Both the position numbers and the translations under genes were made by a program. A model generated the notes under the pieces. That model saw only the letters and a list, made by a program, of their open reading frames with translations. It did not search any database and was not told the DNA's origin. A DNA stretch of 64,000 nucleotides from Nitrospirota bacterium (GTDB taxonomy: Bacteria; Nitrospirota; Nitrospiria; JACQBW01): the NCBI GenBank assembly GCA_016194305.1, contig JACQBW010000007.1:124001-188000 (forward strand), in the 5' to 3' direction. Below, in pieces: positions 46,187 through 55,329 of this stretch (position 1 is its first letter; each line of letters begins with the position of its first letter).

Positions 46187-46820
46187 AAGACTTGCGCTAT
46201 TGCGGCTGGCTCTTTTGGTCCTTATCTTGTCACTCGCCTCTAACCCTGCGATGTCTGCATCGGAGGAGCTCCAGGTTCTAAAAGGTAAAATGACCGTCCT
46301 GCAGGACCAGATCGCCCAGGAGGAAATCCAGGGGAAAAACCTGGCCATCAAGGAATCTCAGCTGACCAAAAAAATAAAGCTTTTGAAGAAAGACGCCCGT
46401 TCCAAGCCAAGCCTTCTTTCGAATCTCCGGATTGAAAGTTTGCTTAAAGAATTGCGTGAAAACCTGATAATCCAGCAGGAGAACGAAAATCGGCGTTCTC
46501 TTCTCGAAGAGCAGATCATTCAGACAAAAGCGGATCTCGATTCCAAAATGGAAGTTGAGGTCAGCAGGCTGATCGAATCCGCCCGGGAAGCCTTCAAGAC
46601 CGGCGACGAAGCGCGGTCTGACCGATTCTATCAGGAAGCGCTTCACCTGATGGAAGAGCGGAAACAATTTCAAACAGAAGCGATTGTCCTTTCTCCCGCT
46701 CCTCCCCCTTTCGGAGAATTCATCCTGGATGGAAAAGAGTCGCTCGATAAACTAAGGGAAATCGCCGACTTCGCCATTCACGATCTTGAAAATATCCGAA
46801 AGGAAATTAGACTTCTCTAA
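46173..46820 (+). CDS. Exported coiled-coil protein, N-terminal part
   Basis: A 215-residue frame. A signal peptide (about 1-28, LALLVLILSLASNPAMSA) is followed by long coiled-coil stretches rich in Glu, Lys, Leu and Gln (QVLKGKMTVLQDQIAQEE and onward). It ends at TAA 46818-46820 in the middle of a helix. The same frame continues immediately for 81 codons of identical style, so this is probably the larger piece of a gene broken by one nonsense mutation. It begins inside the end of the response-regulator gene. No family recognised. Confidence 0.7.
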   Translation: MVLYKRLALLRLALLVLILSLASNPAMSASEELQVLKGKMTVLQDQIAQEEIQGKNLAIKESQLTKKIKLLKKDARSKPSLLSNLRIESLLKELRENLIIQQENENRRSLLEEQIIQTKADLDSKMEVEVSRLIESAREAFKTGDEARSDRFYQEALHLMEERKQFQTEAIVLSPAPPPFGEFILDGKESLDKLREIADFAIHDLENIRKEIRLL

Positions 46821-47066
46821 GAGAATAAAAAAAGAATTCAGGAAGAAATTGCACTCCGAAAAAACCTGGTCAAGTACCCGGGCCTGCTGGAAAGAGGCGA
46901 GAGCAACCCCCCCTTTCGGATTGAATCGATCGAAAAAGAACTGATTCAATTTGAAAAAAAAGGCAAAATATTGGAAAATAAACTAAGTCAAATTCAGGAA
47001 TCAAGCAAGCTTCTCTCCAGGAAAGTCCGGGAAATCGAGCGGATTATCCAGCAAAAAGAACCTTAA
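46821..47066 (+). pseudogene. C-terminal part of the interrupted coiled-coil gene
   Basis: In frame with 46173-46820 and separated only by its TAA. It encodes about 81 residues of continuing coiled coil (ENKKRIQEEIALRKNLVKY at the start, SRKVREIERIIQQKEP at the end) and closes with TAA at 47064-47066, 13 bases before the TPR gene. Confidence 0.7.
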
Positions 47067-47079
47067 CTAAGGGACCCCC

Positions 47080-47757
47080 TTGAAATATTTTAAACGCATC
47101 TTTTTATTGGCCATTTGTCTTATCACCTCCCTTTTTCTAGTCAACTGTGCATCCCGTCCGATTTCCCAGGAGGGATACCGGGCTCTAGAAAAAGGAAACA
47201 TCGACGAAGCGATCCGCTTCTTTAAAGAGGATCTTCAGCATAATCCGGATGACACCCGGGCGAGAAACAATCTCGCGGTCGCCTATATGCGCCAGATACG
47301 TTATGAGGACGCTTTTAATGAGCTGCAAAAAGTGATCGCTCAAAAGCCGGAAGACGCAAGAGCCCACTATAATTTGGCGCTCGTGTATTATTACAAAAGA
47401 CTTCTAAACGAAGAGATTGAGGAATATCGAAAGTGCATCGCTTTGCTCCCTTCCCATTACGGTGCTCATTTAAATCTTGGGCATGCCCTCCTTTCAAAGG
47501 GGGATAAGGCCGGGGCATTGGAACAATACCAATGGGTCATTGAGAAAAATCCATACAATGCTAAAGTCAATTTCATTCTCGGAATTCTCTATAGTGAATT
47601 AAAAGAGGATCAAAAGGCCATAAAATTATTCAGTCATTATCTCGAGCTTGATCCGCAAGGTCCTTTTGCCAAGGAGGCCAAAAACCATTTGGCAGAACTT
47701 GGAAAGAAACCTTTCACTCCTGATTCTTCGAAAAAGTCGATCAAGGAAAATGAATGA
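47080..47757 (+). CDS. TPR-repeat lipoprotein
   Basis: A 225-residue lipoprotein starting with TTG (47080-47082). Its signal peptide ends in a lipobox (SLFLVNC, Cys about 24). Four or five tetratricopeptide repeats follow, such as ALEKGNIDEAIRFFKEDL, TRARNNLAVAYMRQI and AHYNLALVYYYKRLLNEEI, which mediate protein-protein contacts. The stop overlaps the next gene (ATGA), so it probably works with that outer-membrane barrel protein. Confidence 0.85.
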   Translation: MKYFKRIFLLAICLITSLFLVNCASRPISQEGYRALEKGNIDEAIRFFKEDLQHNPDDTRARNNLAVAYMRQIRYEDAFNELQKVIAQKPEDARAHYNLALVYYYKRLLNEEIEEYRKCIALLPSHYGAHLNLGHALLSKGDKAGALEQYQWVIEKNPYNAKVNFILGILYSELKEDQKAIKLFSHYLELDPQGPFAKEAKNHLAELGKKPFTPDSSKKSIKENE

Positions 47758-48743
47758 AAAACATTCTTCCGGTCGTGTTTTGCTATAGTCTCTTGATTTT
47801 GGGTGCGGGACATTCGGCGCAGGCTGAAAAAATCAGGTCTGAGATTTCTACCGGGCTTGATCTGAAATATGTCGATAATGTGATATCCATCATTGACTCA
47901 AACGGAAATAGTTTGGAAAGGGAACCGGATTTCATTTATGAACCCTATCTGGTTTTTCGGCTAAAGATAAAAGACCCCGTTTATTCGCAAAAAGTTGCGG
48001 TTACTTTTTCTTACGATGGTTATATAGATCATTCTGTACTAGACTATCCCAGTTACGCGCTTCTTTTCGAGCAAGGGATGGGGGAAAATACATTTTTGAC
48101 TTTGAAATACTCCCTCATCCCGTATTTAATCGTGGGAGACGAAGACCCTACGAATGCAAATACGTCGAATCCAATAGATTCCGGCCTCAATTACCGGTTG
48201 CAGAACTTTACGGTCTCAATCGATAGAGATTTAAACAGACAATTGAACGTTTACCTCTATGGAAGAGAAATGCTAAAAGACTACAACATTCCTTTGGCAT
48301 ACCGCACGGCCATCGCCAATAAATTTGGGGGAGACGTCACTTACTATGTGAGCCGGCAGACGCTCTTGTTGCTCGGGATATCTTATGAAATCAATGAATC
48401 TCAAAAAGGAACACCCGTTGGATCGGCCATACCCTATCTGGACGATACCGACTACACCTCTCCCGGGTTTAGCATTCTAGGGCTCCGACATTTGAATTCA
48501 AAAAATATCTTTCGTCTGAAATACCTTTTTAAACTGCGAAATTATGCGACTTCCGATCCTTCAGAATTGCTTCATTTTGCCAGAAATGACCGGATTCATG
48601 ATATCTTGATCTCCAATACTTTTAAATTCAATTCACAATGGTCCTGGAAATCAAGTTATGAACATTTCAGGAGGGATTCTGATCATTCATATGCTGACTA
48701 TACTGAAAACAGCTTGACCATCGGGATAGATTATCTTTTTTAA
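47754..48743 (+). CDS. Outer-membrane beta-barrel protein of unknown function
   Basis: A 329-residue protein with a signal peptide (about 1-24, SLLILGAGHSAQA) followed by alternating strands with aromatic ends (DFIYEPYLVFRLKI, TFLTLKYSLIPYLIV, NIFRLKYLFKLRNY) and a C-terminal ITIGIDYLF-like strand ending in Phe, the barrel-assembly signal. Its ATG overlaps the TPR lipoprotein stop by four bases. No known porin family recognised. Confidence 0.78.
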   Translation: MKNILPVVFCYSLLILGAGHSAQAEKIRSEISTGLDLKYVDNVISIIDSNGNSLEREPDFIYEPYLVFRLKIKDPVYSQKVAVTFSYDGYIDHSVLDYPSYALLFEQGMGENTFLTLKYSLIPYLIVGDEDPTNANTSNPIDSGLNYRLQNFTVSIDRDLNRQLNVYLYGREMLKDYNIPLAYRTAIANKFGGDVTYYVSRQTLLLLGISYEINESQKGTPVGSAIPYLDDTDYTSPGFSILGLRHLNSKNIFRLKYLFKLRNYATSDPSELLHFARNDRIHDILISNTFKFNSQWSWKSSYEHFRRDSDHSYADYTENSLTIGIDYLF

Positions 48744-48764
48744 CGCGTCATTTGACAGGAGTGA

Positions 48765-49526
48765 TTGAAAAAGGCCCATTTAAATAGGAGACCCCTTATT
48801 GGCGTTACACCAGATTTCAACGGAAATCGTCCTGAATTTGGAGGAAATGAACCGACCTGTTTTGTCCGAACCCGGTATCTCAACGCAATTTGGGAAATGG
48901 GCGGAATTCCCGTGATTCTTCCACTTACACAGAAGAAGGGCGCGGCTCGAATTGTCCTTGATAAAATCGACGGCCTGCTCCTGACCGGAAGCGGACCTGA
49001 CATTCCCCCTTCTTATTATAACGAAAGACAGAAATACAAATATCAACTCATTCACCCTTCCCGAACCCAGTCTGAAATGGCTCTGTGCCGCCATGCGCTG
49101 AAAGAAAATCTCCCGATTCTTGGAATATGCGGCGGGACTCAGCTACTGAATGTCACACTAAAGGGATCACTGGTACAGGATATTCCTTCAGAAGTGAGTA
49201 CTTCGATTTCCCACCGGCAGAAAGAAAAATTTGAAAAGACTTCTCACTGGGTCCATATCGCGCCAGACACCTTGCTTTACAAGATTTTGAGAGAATACCA
49301 GATTAAGGTTAATTCCTCACATCATCAGTCGATAAAAAAGACAGGTCGAGATATCAAGATCAATGCAGTCTCTCCGGATGGCGTCATCGAAGGGGTTGAG
49401 ATTCCAGGCCATCCATTCGCACTGGGAGTACAATGGCATCCCGAGTGGATGGTTCAGAAAGATAAACCCTCCAGAAAGATATTAAAAGCTTTTATCGACG
49501 CAGCAAATATTGCCAGACAAAACTAG
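48765..49526 (+). CDS. Gamma-glutamyl-GABA hydrolase-like class I glutamine amidotransferase (PuuD family)
   Basis: A 253-residue peptidase C26 enzyme. RPLIGVTPDFNGN opens the fold, the nucleophile Cys lies in LPILGICGGTQLLNV (about 120-134), and the His-Glu pair in LGVQWHPEWM. The family hydrolyses gamma-glutamyl bonds, for instance in polyamine breakdown; the substrate here is unknown. Translation starts with TTG at 48765-48767, supported by AGGAG five bases upstream. Confidence 0.88.
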   Translation: MKKAHLNRRPLIGVTPDFNGNRPEFGGNEPTCFVRTRYLNAIWEMGGIPVILPLTQKKGAARIVLDKIDGLLLTGSGPDIPPSYYNERQKYKYQLIHPSRTQSEMALCRHALKENLPILGICGGTQLLNVTLKGSLVQDIPSEVSTSISHRQKEKFEKTSHWVHIAPDTLLYKILREYQIKVNSSHHQSIKKTGRDIKINAVSPDGVIEGVEIPGHPFALGVQWHPEWMVQKDKPSRKILKAFIDAANIARQN

Positions 49527-49660
49527 GTCACTCCATTTCCTTTTTGACAAATCTTGTCTTTTTTAATATATTTTTAACAATGGCGTGAATTTATATTTAA
49601 GATTTATTATTTCTAGCTTTTTGTCGTTGCGGGCCCGACTCCATCTGATGAGAAAAAGAA

Positions 49661-51367
49661 ATGATGTCTATTGTTGGAAAGATGGATCTCCTCTTAAAAA
49701 ATTTAAAATCCCATTCCCTGTTCCTGATCGTTGCCTGCCTCGAATTCACAATCGGCTGGGCTGATTTTCATACCAGCTACTGGCTTTCCCTCAGGGTCCT
49801 TTATATCGTCCCGATCTTTCTAGCCACGTGGTACGGCTCCCGTGGCATGGCATTCGGAATTTCCATCATTTCTGCCACCATCGGTTCGCTTGACCTGTAC
49901 CGGGAACTGCTTCCGGGCGCAACAAACTGGATTTTTATTTATAATTTATTGGAAGAAGGACTCCTCTTTTCATTCTTTTTCCTCTTTATTTTCCAATTAA
50001 AAATCCAATACTTCAGGAGTTTCCAGGAAAAAGAAGAACTTCTGAAAGCCAATTCTTTCCTGAATGCCACTTTGGAATCAACAACAGATGGCATTTTGGT
50101 CGTCGACAAGGAAGGGAAAACAATCTATTTGTACAATGATCGATTCCTGACCCTGTGGCAAGTACCACAAAGCCTCGTTCAGAGTATTAAAGAGAGCCGT
50201 GATGACCACCCGTTATTGACCTTCGTAACGTCACAATTGAAAGACCCCGTTTCATTCTTCGAAAAGGTCAGAGAGCTTTACAGCCATCCTGATGCGGAAA
50301 GTTTTGACACCCTCGAATTGGCAGATGGAAGGGTATTTGAACGTTACTCCAGGCCGCAATTGCTCGAGGGCAAGAACTTTGGGAGAGTCTGGAGTTTTCG
50401 GGACGTCAGTGAAAGGAAAAGAGCCGAGATTGAACTTCTCAAATCAATGAAACTGGAGTCCATAGGCCTCCTGGCCGGAGGGATAGCCCATGATTTCAAT
50501 AATATTTTAACGGCAATCCTGGGGAACGTTTCACTTGCCAAACTGGGTATTGATCCTGACAATGCTTCTTCTGTTTATCTTAATGAGACCGAAAAGGCGG
50601 TTCTCAACGCAAGAGATCTGGCCAACCAATTATTAACTTTTACAAAGGGGGGAGCTCCTCAAAAAAAAATCGTTTTCCTCCCTCCCCTTTTAAAGGAAGC
50701 GATTACTTTTGCCCTAAGAGGATCTCACATTCAGTCGAAATTTTATTTTCCTGATAATCTCTGGACCACCGAAATCGACCCCGGGCAGATCACGCAATTG
50801 GCTCATAATCTCGTGATTAACTCAAAACAGGCCACCGGAGAAGGAGGAGAAGTCGTCATTCGGGCTGAAAACATTTTAATGGATGATCTGACAGCACAAA
50901 AGTTCTCATTGGAACCCGGTTTTTATCTCCTGATCTGTTTTAAAGATAATGGCAGGGGAATTCCGGAAAAAGATATTGGCAAGATATTCGATCCGTTCTT
51001 TACGACAAAAGACGGGGGATCTGGATTGGGCCTGTTTTCAGCCTATTCCATTGCCAAGAATCACGGCGGCACCATTACCGTCGAATCGCAACCCGGCCGG
51101 GGCGCATCCTTTCTTGTCTACCTCCCTGCCGTGACCGACAATCCGATTAAAGGGTCTGATACAAAACAGTCTTCCATTACATTTGGATCCGGGAAGATAC
51201 TCCTCATGGACGACGATGAAACAGTCAGAAATATGGCAACCCGGATGCTCCAGACCCTGGGATATGAGGTTTCCGTGGCGAGCAAAGGTGAAGAGGCATT
51301 TGAAATGTATAAGAATGCCAAGAAAACAAACGCGTCTTACGATGCGGTCATTCTTGACCTGACCTGA
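49661..51367 (+). CDS. PAS hybrid histidine kinase, receiver domain cut by frameshift
   Basis: A 568-residue protein. An N-terminal membrane part (about 15-115) precedes a PAS domain (about 127-255), a HisKA box GGIAHDFNNILTAILGN and an HATPase domain (SGLGLFSAYS). It ends partway through a C-terminal receiver domain, just after the phospho-acceptor (SYDAVILDLT). A tandem repeat tgacctgacctgac at 51355-51368 throws the frame into TGA. Removing one five-base unit restores the rest of the receiver (51368-51585). The kinase core is intact; phosphotransfer to the receiver is probably lost unless the repeat varies. Confidence 0.9.
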   Translation: MMSIVGKMDLLLKNLKSHSLFLIVACLEFTIGWADFHTSYWLSLRVLYIVPIFLATWYGSRGMAFGISIISATIGSLDLYRELLPGATNWIFIYNLLEEGLLFSFFFLFIFQLKIQYFRSFQEKEELLKANSFLNATLESTTDGILVVDKEGKTIYLYNDRFLTLWQVPQSLVQSIKESRDDHPLLTFVTSQLKDPVSFFEKVRELYSHPDAESFDTLELADGRVFERYSRPQLLEGKNFGRVWSFRDVSERKRAEIELLKSMKLESIGLLAGGIAHDFNNILTAILGNVSLAKLGIDPDNASSVYLNETEKAVLNARDLANQLLTFTKGGAPQKKIVFLPPLLKEAITFALRGSHIQSKFYFPDNLWTTEIDPGQITQLAHNLVINSKQATGEGGEVVIRAENILMDDLTAQKFSLEPGFYLLICFKDNGRGIPEKDIGKIFDPFFTTKDGGSGLGLFSAYSIAKNHGGTITVESQPGRGASFLVYLPAVTDNPIKGSDTKQSSITFGSGKILLMDDDETVRNMATRMLQTLGYEVSVASKGEEAFEMYKNAKKTNASYDAVILDLT

Positions 51368-51585
51368 CTATTCAGGGAGGAAAGGGAGGGAAACAGACGC
51401 TCAAGGAGTTATTAGCCTACGATCCTGAGGTACGGGCAATCGTCTCCAGCGGGTACTCGAATGACATGGTTCTCTCTAAATACCTGGAATTCGGATTTAA
51501 GGGTTCTGTACCGAAACCTTATCGTATTCAAGACCTCGGCAGAACATTAAACTCAATATTAAAAAACGCGGCAACTGAATCTTAG
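51368..51585 (+). pseudogene. Frameshifted remainder of the hybrid-kinase receiver domain
   Basis: Encodes, in the +1-shifted frame, TIQGGKGGKQTLKELLAYDP onward to VRAIVSSGYSND and FKGSVPKPYRIQDLGRTL, ending at TAG 51583-51585. The SSGYS and VPKPY stretches hold the conserved Ser/Thr and Lys of receiver domains, so this is clearly the missing end of the protein encoded at 49661-51367. Confidence 0.85.
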
Positions 51586-51640
51586 TACAGATCGCCTAAA
51601 AAAGCTGACAAACGGAGTCGCCGGTCAAGCCCATCTCAAT

Positions 51641-53071
51641 CTACGGGTTAGTCAGGGGAATCGTATTTACCGGTCCAAATATGGAAAGGGAATGGTCAAA
51701 TTGGGACGACTTTCCAACGATTAACAGGGTCATCCCGTCGGGGTGTATATATTTCTGGGCAACTCTCAGGACATCCTCGCGAGTCACTTTGGATACATGG
51801 TCTCTGAACTGTTCCATAAAATCTTCCGGAAGATGATAGTATTCGAGTGAGATCTGTCTCGAGACAATCTGCGCCGAATTCGTAAATGAAAATATGAAAG
51901 AATTTAAAAAGGAGTCTTTTGCCAATCGGAGTTCTTCGGCGCTCACAGGCTCGTCTCTCATTTTCTTGATGTTTTCAAGAATTGCCGAAACGGACTGAAT
52001 CGTATTTTTAGACATGGTCTGACTAAAGGCAAAAAAGGTTCCCACCTCAATATTACCGGGATTGAAAACTGTTCCGACAGAGTAGGCCAAACCCTTGCGG
52101 GTTCTGACTTCCTGAAAAAGCCTGCTGGAGAAGGCCTGCCCGCCAAGAATGTCGTTCATCACAGAGAGAGGAAAGTAATCCGGGTTGTTTTGTTTGATTC
52201 CAAGATGCCCGATTCGAATTGAAGACTGCGTGAGGTCCTTTTCAACCAGATTAACGGTTGATTTATATTCCGGATGAATGGGGGTGAATTCTGGAAGCAT
52301 CTCCTTTCTTTTTTCCCAATTCTTAAATTTATTTTCCAGTTTTTGTATCACCTCTTCTGATTTGAAATCTCCGGCAACTCCCAGAATGATGGCATCCGGA
52401 TGAAAATACTTCGAATAGTACTCGATGCAATCCTGGCGTTTAATCTGGGAAATCGTATCCAGTGTCGTCTCTCTTGCAAAGGGGCTCTCCGTCCCATAAA
52501 GCAGTTTTAAAAACTCGCGGCTTGCAATACTGGACGGGTTATCGTTCTTCCGCCGGATATTTTCAACCTCCTGATTCTTCAACAGCTGCAATTTTTCTTC
52601 CGAAAACTTCGGATGCAAGAGAATATCCGAAAACAAATCCAGGCCCTGGTCAAAGTCTTTAGTCAGAACATTCAAACCACCGCCACCGGCTTCACCCCCA
52701 ATCCAGATCGAAATTGAAGCGGAGAGAAATTCCAGCTCTTCATCGACCTCATCACCCGATTTTTCACCGGCACCCCCCGTCCGCATCAAGGCACCGGTCA
52801 TCGAAGCGAGTCCGATCTTGTCGGCCGGCTCATAGATGCTCCCGGCTTGAACCATAAACGAGATATTCACGAGGGGGAGTTCATGATCCTCGAGGAGGTA
52901 AAGCACCATTCCGTTCGACAATTCTGTCCGCTTGCCTTTCGGAGGATGAAACACGAGCGGTTCAAATTGCAGGGAAGGTGGCGTCGCCCGGCATTCTGCC
53001 CCATAGGACGCCAAAAAAACAAAGACCAAAAGAACAAATAAAGATATTTTGAACTGGCTATGGTTTTTCAT
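51641..53071 (-). CDS. M16-family peptidase-like protein, non-catalytic partner
   Basis: A 476-residue exported protein of the M16 (pitrilysin/insulinase) family. It keeps the fold markers, for example LSNGMVLYLLEDHELPLV and GLASMTGALMRTGGAG, but where catalytic members have HxxEH it has none, so it should not bind the zinc. Its gene overlaps the catalytic M16 gene upstream by 14 bases. Such active/inactive pairs form heterodimers that degrade peptides in the periplasm. A signal peptide spans about residues 1-28. Confidence 0.9.
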   Translation of the reverse strand: MKNHSQFKISLFVLLVFVFLASYGAECRATPPSLQFEPLVFHPPKGKRTELSNGMVLYLLEDHELPLVNISFMVQAGSIYEPADKIGLASMTGALMRTGGAGEKSGDEVDEELEFLSASISIWIGGEAGGGGLNVLTKDFDQGLDLFSDILLHPKFSEEKLQLLKNQEVENIRRKNDNPSSIASREFLKLLYGTESPFARETTLDTISQIKRQDCIEYYSKYFHPDAIILGVAGDFKSEEVIQKLENKFKNWEKRKEMLPEFTPIHPEYKSTVNLVEKDLTQSSIRIGHLGIKQNNPDYFPLSVMNDILGGQAFSSRLFQEVRTRKGLAYSVGTVFNPGNIEVGTFFAFSQTMSKNTIQSVSAILENIKKMRDEPVSAEELRLAKDSFLNSFIFSFTNSAQIVSRQISLEYYHLPEDFMEQFRDHVSKVTREDVLRVAQKYIHPDGMTLLIVGKSSQFDHSLSIFGPVNTIPLTNP

Positions 53072-54575
53072 TTTGGACCTTTTCGTTCGAACCCGTTTTG
53101 CTGAGAGTCGCGACTACTTTATTGGCATTCACAAAGTATTTTTGAGCCACCCGGATAATGTCCTCCGCCTTGACATTTTCCAGTTCCTTGCGAATTCTCA
53201 AGAGATATTTCCAATCCCCGGTTAATGCCTCATAATAAGAGAGTTGGCCCGCCAATCCGCTGTTAGATTCCATCCCTCTGATGAGCGATCCATCAAATTG
53301 ATTCTTCAATTTCTGGATTTCGGTCGAGCTCACCGGTTCTGTCTTCAAGAGCGAAATTTCATCATCAATGCCTTGCTCAAGCTCTTCCAGGGAATGAGGT
53401 GCCCTGGGTGCTGCAGTTATGAAGAACAGGCTCGGGTATTTTCCTCCAGGCGTCGCGGAATCTGTCCCGATCGATTGGGCAATCTGTTTTTGGACGACAA
53501 GATGTTTGTACATACGGGACGTACGCCCATCGGACAGAAGAGAGTCGATAATGTCAAAAATAATACTGTCGGCATGACTCACCGCAGGGCGATGGTATCC
53601 GATATAAATTAGAGGATTCGCATCAAATTCAATGTGCGTCCTCCGTTCCCCTTCCTGCCTCGGTTCAACAAAAGGTACCGCCGGCGGAACAGGTCGGGAC
53701 GGAATGCGGCCAAAGGTCTTCTCCATTTCCCGAATGACCTGATCGGGTTGAATGTCTCCGACGATCGAAATGACAATATTGTTAATGCCATAATAGGTTT
53801 TAAAGAAATCTTCTGTCTGCTTGCGGCTTAGTGATTGCACATCCTGCGACCAACCGATCACAGGCAATCCGTACGGATGAACCCAAAACGCCGTACGCAT
53901 GAGCGCTTCATAAAGCTTGCCGTTTGGAGAATTCTCTGTCCGCATCCTCCGTTCTTCCAGAACCACCTGTTTCTCTTTGTAGAATTCTCTCAGTACGGGG
54001 TGGGTCATTCGATCACTTTCAAGTGCAATCCAGAGGGAAAGCCTGTTAGAAGGGAGGCTGACGGTATAATTTGTAAAATCTTTTCCGGTCGACGCATTAA
54101 ATCCGGTCGCCCCGTTCCGCCGGTAGATTTCTCCCACTTCATTCGGTATGGAATAGAGACTCTCTTTTTTTTCAAGCAAATCCATCGTCGCTTCCAGTTT
54201 CTTTATTTTCTCCGCATTTCCAAGTTCACCACGCTCCCGCTCTTCTTTCAACTCGGCAAAGGTCCTATCCAGACTTTCAAGAACGGGTTTCTCTGACGGA
54301 TAGTCTTTGGTGCCGATTTTCTCAGTCCCTTTAAATGCCATATGCTCGTAAAGGTGGGCAATGCCTGTGATTCCCGGAATTTCATTGACAGAACCTGCCT
54401 TATAAGTAATCTGGAAAGAAACGGTCGGAGAAGCATGCCTCTCAACCATTAACAAGACCAGACCATTCTTAAATGAGTGTTTAATCACCCGGCTGGATAA
54501 ATCTTCGGCCCGACTCTCGAACATCGGGGAAAGAAGAACCATAACAAAAAGTATCCGTGCTAACCTTTTTCCCAT
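53058..54575 (-). CDS. M16-family zinc metallopeptidase, catalytic partner
   Basis: A 505-residue exported peptidase with signal peptide (about 1-24) and the inverted zinc motif HLYEHMAFKG (HxxEH, about 65-69). The downstream glutamate that completes the site should lie in the stretch around residues 140-150. A long charged insertion (EKIKKLEATMDLLEKKES) follows the zinc motif. It overlaps the non-catalytic M16 gene by 14 bases, and the two should form a heterodimer. Confidence 0.92.
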   Translation of the reverse strand: MGKRLARILFVMVLLSPMFESRAEDLSSRVIKHSFKNGLVLLMVERHASPTVSFQITYKAGSVNEIPGITGIAHLYEHMAFKGTEKIGTKDYPSEKPVLESLDRTFAELKEERERGELGNAEKIKKLEATMDLLEKKESLYSIPNEVGEIYRRNGATGFNASTGKDFTNYTVSLPSNRLSLWIALESDRMTHPVLREFYKEKQVVLEERRMRTENSPNGKLYEALMRTAFWVHPYGLPVIGWSQDVQSLSRKQTEDFFKTYYGINNIVISIVGDIQPDQVIREMEKTFGRIPSRPVPPAVPFVEPRQEGERRTHIEFDANPLIYIGYHRPAVSHADSIIFDIIDSLLSDGRTSRMYKHLVVQKQIAQSIGTDSATPGGKYPSLFFITAAPRAPHSLEELEQGIDDEISLLKTEPVSSTEIQKLKNQFDGSLIRGMESNSGLAGQLSYYEALTGDWKYLLRIRKELENVKAEDIIRVAQKYFVNANKVVATLSKTGSNEKVQNEKP

Positions 54576-54588
54576 AGGTATCAGACCC

Positions 54589-55233
54589 TTACTTTATCCA
54601 GTTCCTAATTTGTAAAATGTCGTCGCAATAGTAATCCGGCTGAGCGGCTTTGAGTCGATCAGGTTGGGTCAGTCCATAACCCACCGCACAGGAGCTTGCA
54701 CCGGCACTTCTCGCAGCCTGAATGTCATTGACGCCATCCCCGATCATTAAAGTCCTCTCCGGAGCAACCTCGAGGTCTTCGATGACTTCAAGCAACATCT
54801 GCGGATCAGGTTTCAGGCGAGTTTCCGGCAGACTCCCGACAATCAATGTGAAATAATCCCTGATCTTGAGACCATCCATAATCCTGGAGGTATAATCGGC
54901 CGGTTTATTGGTCACAACCGCCCGATGTTTCTGTTCGTAATATTTCAGAACTTCTTCGACACCAGGATAAAAAGTGGTGGAATCAACCAGGTGATTCAAA
55001 TAGTGTCTTCGAAATACCTGTATTGCATTTTCAAATTCGGGTCCCGACTCTATTCCGATTGCCTTTCCCAGCAGTTTCCGGACACCATCTCCGATGTAAC
55101 TGTAAATGGTCTCAACTTCTCTCTCGGGAAATCCAAGTTCTTTCAAACATAAGTTGACAGCGAGGGCCAGGTCTCCTTTGGTGTCGAGAAGGGTGCCGTC
55201 CAGATCAAATATGAGTAGATCAAATTCTTTCAT
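54589..55233 (-). CDS. gph: Phosphoglycolate phosphatase-like HAD hydrolase
   Basis: A 214-residue HAD-superfamily enzyme. Motif I is LIFDLDGTLLDT (nucleophile Asp 10 and acid/base Asp 12), motif II VTNKP (about 108-112), motif III the Lys in RLKPDP, and motif IV MIGDGVNDI. The cap domain between motif I and II is helical, as in Gph. Phosphoglycolate is the likely substrate, but related phosphatases with other substrates look alike. It ends 13 bases before the M16 pair. Confidence 0.88.
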   Translation of the reverse strand: MKEFDLLIFDLDGTLLDTKGDLALAVNLCLKELGFPEREVETIYSYIGDGVRKLLGKAIGIESGPEFENAIQVFRRHYLNHLVDSTTFYPGVEEVLKYYEQKHRAVVTNKPADYTSRIMDGLKIRDYFTLIVGSLPETRLKPDPQMLLEVIEDLEVAPERTLMIGDGVNDIQAARSAGASSCAVGYGLTQPDRLKAAQPDYYCDDILQIRNWIK

Positions 55234-55298
55234 AAATTCCTATCGAAAGTGGCTTGCGTCGCCCCCTCAATCGGCAAAGCCGAATTGAGCCTCCCCGT

Positions 55299-55318
55299 CT
55301 CGCTCACTTTGTTCGCTG
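55299..55318. repeat. Short interspersed repeat, copy 2
   Basis: ctcgctcactttgttcgctg, near-identical to 34181-34200. Just beside it, 55266-55289 forms an imperfect hairpin (ctcaatcggc / gccgaattgag) in the gap between gph and the Rieske-like gene. Confidence 0.5.
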
Positions 55319-55329
55319 GGAAAGTCTTG

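Noticed and set aside
51355-51368. Programmed ribosomal frameshift in the hybrid kinase
   Set aside because: There is no slippery heptamer or obvious stimulating structure; the tandem five-base repeat explains the break more simply.
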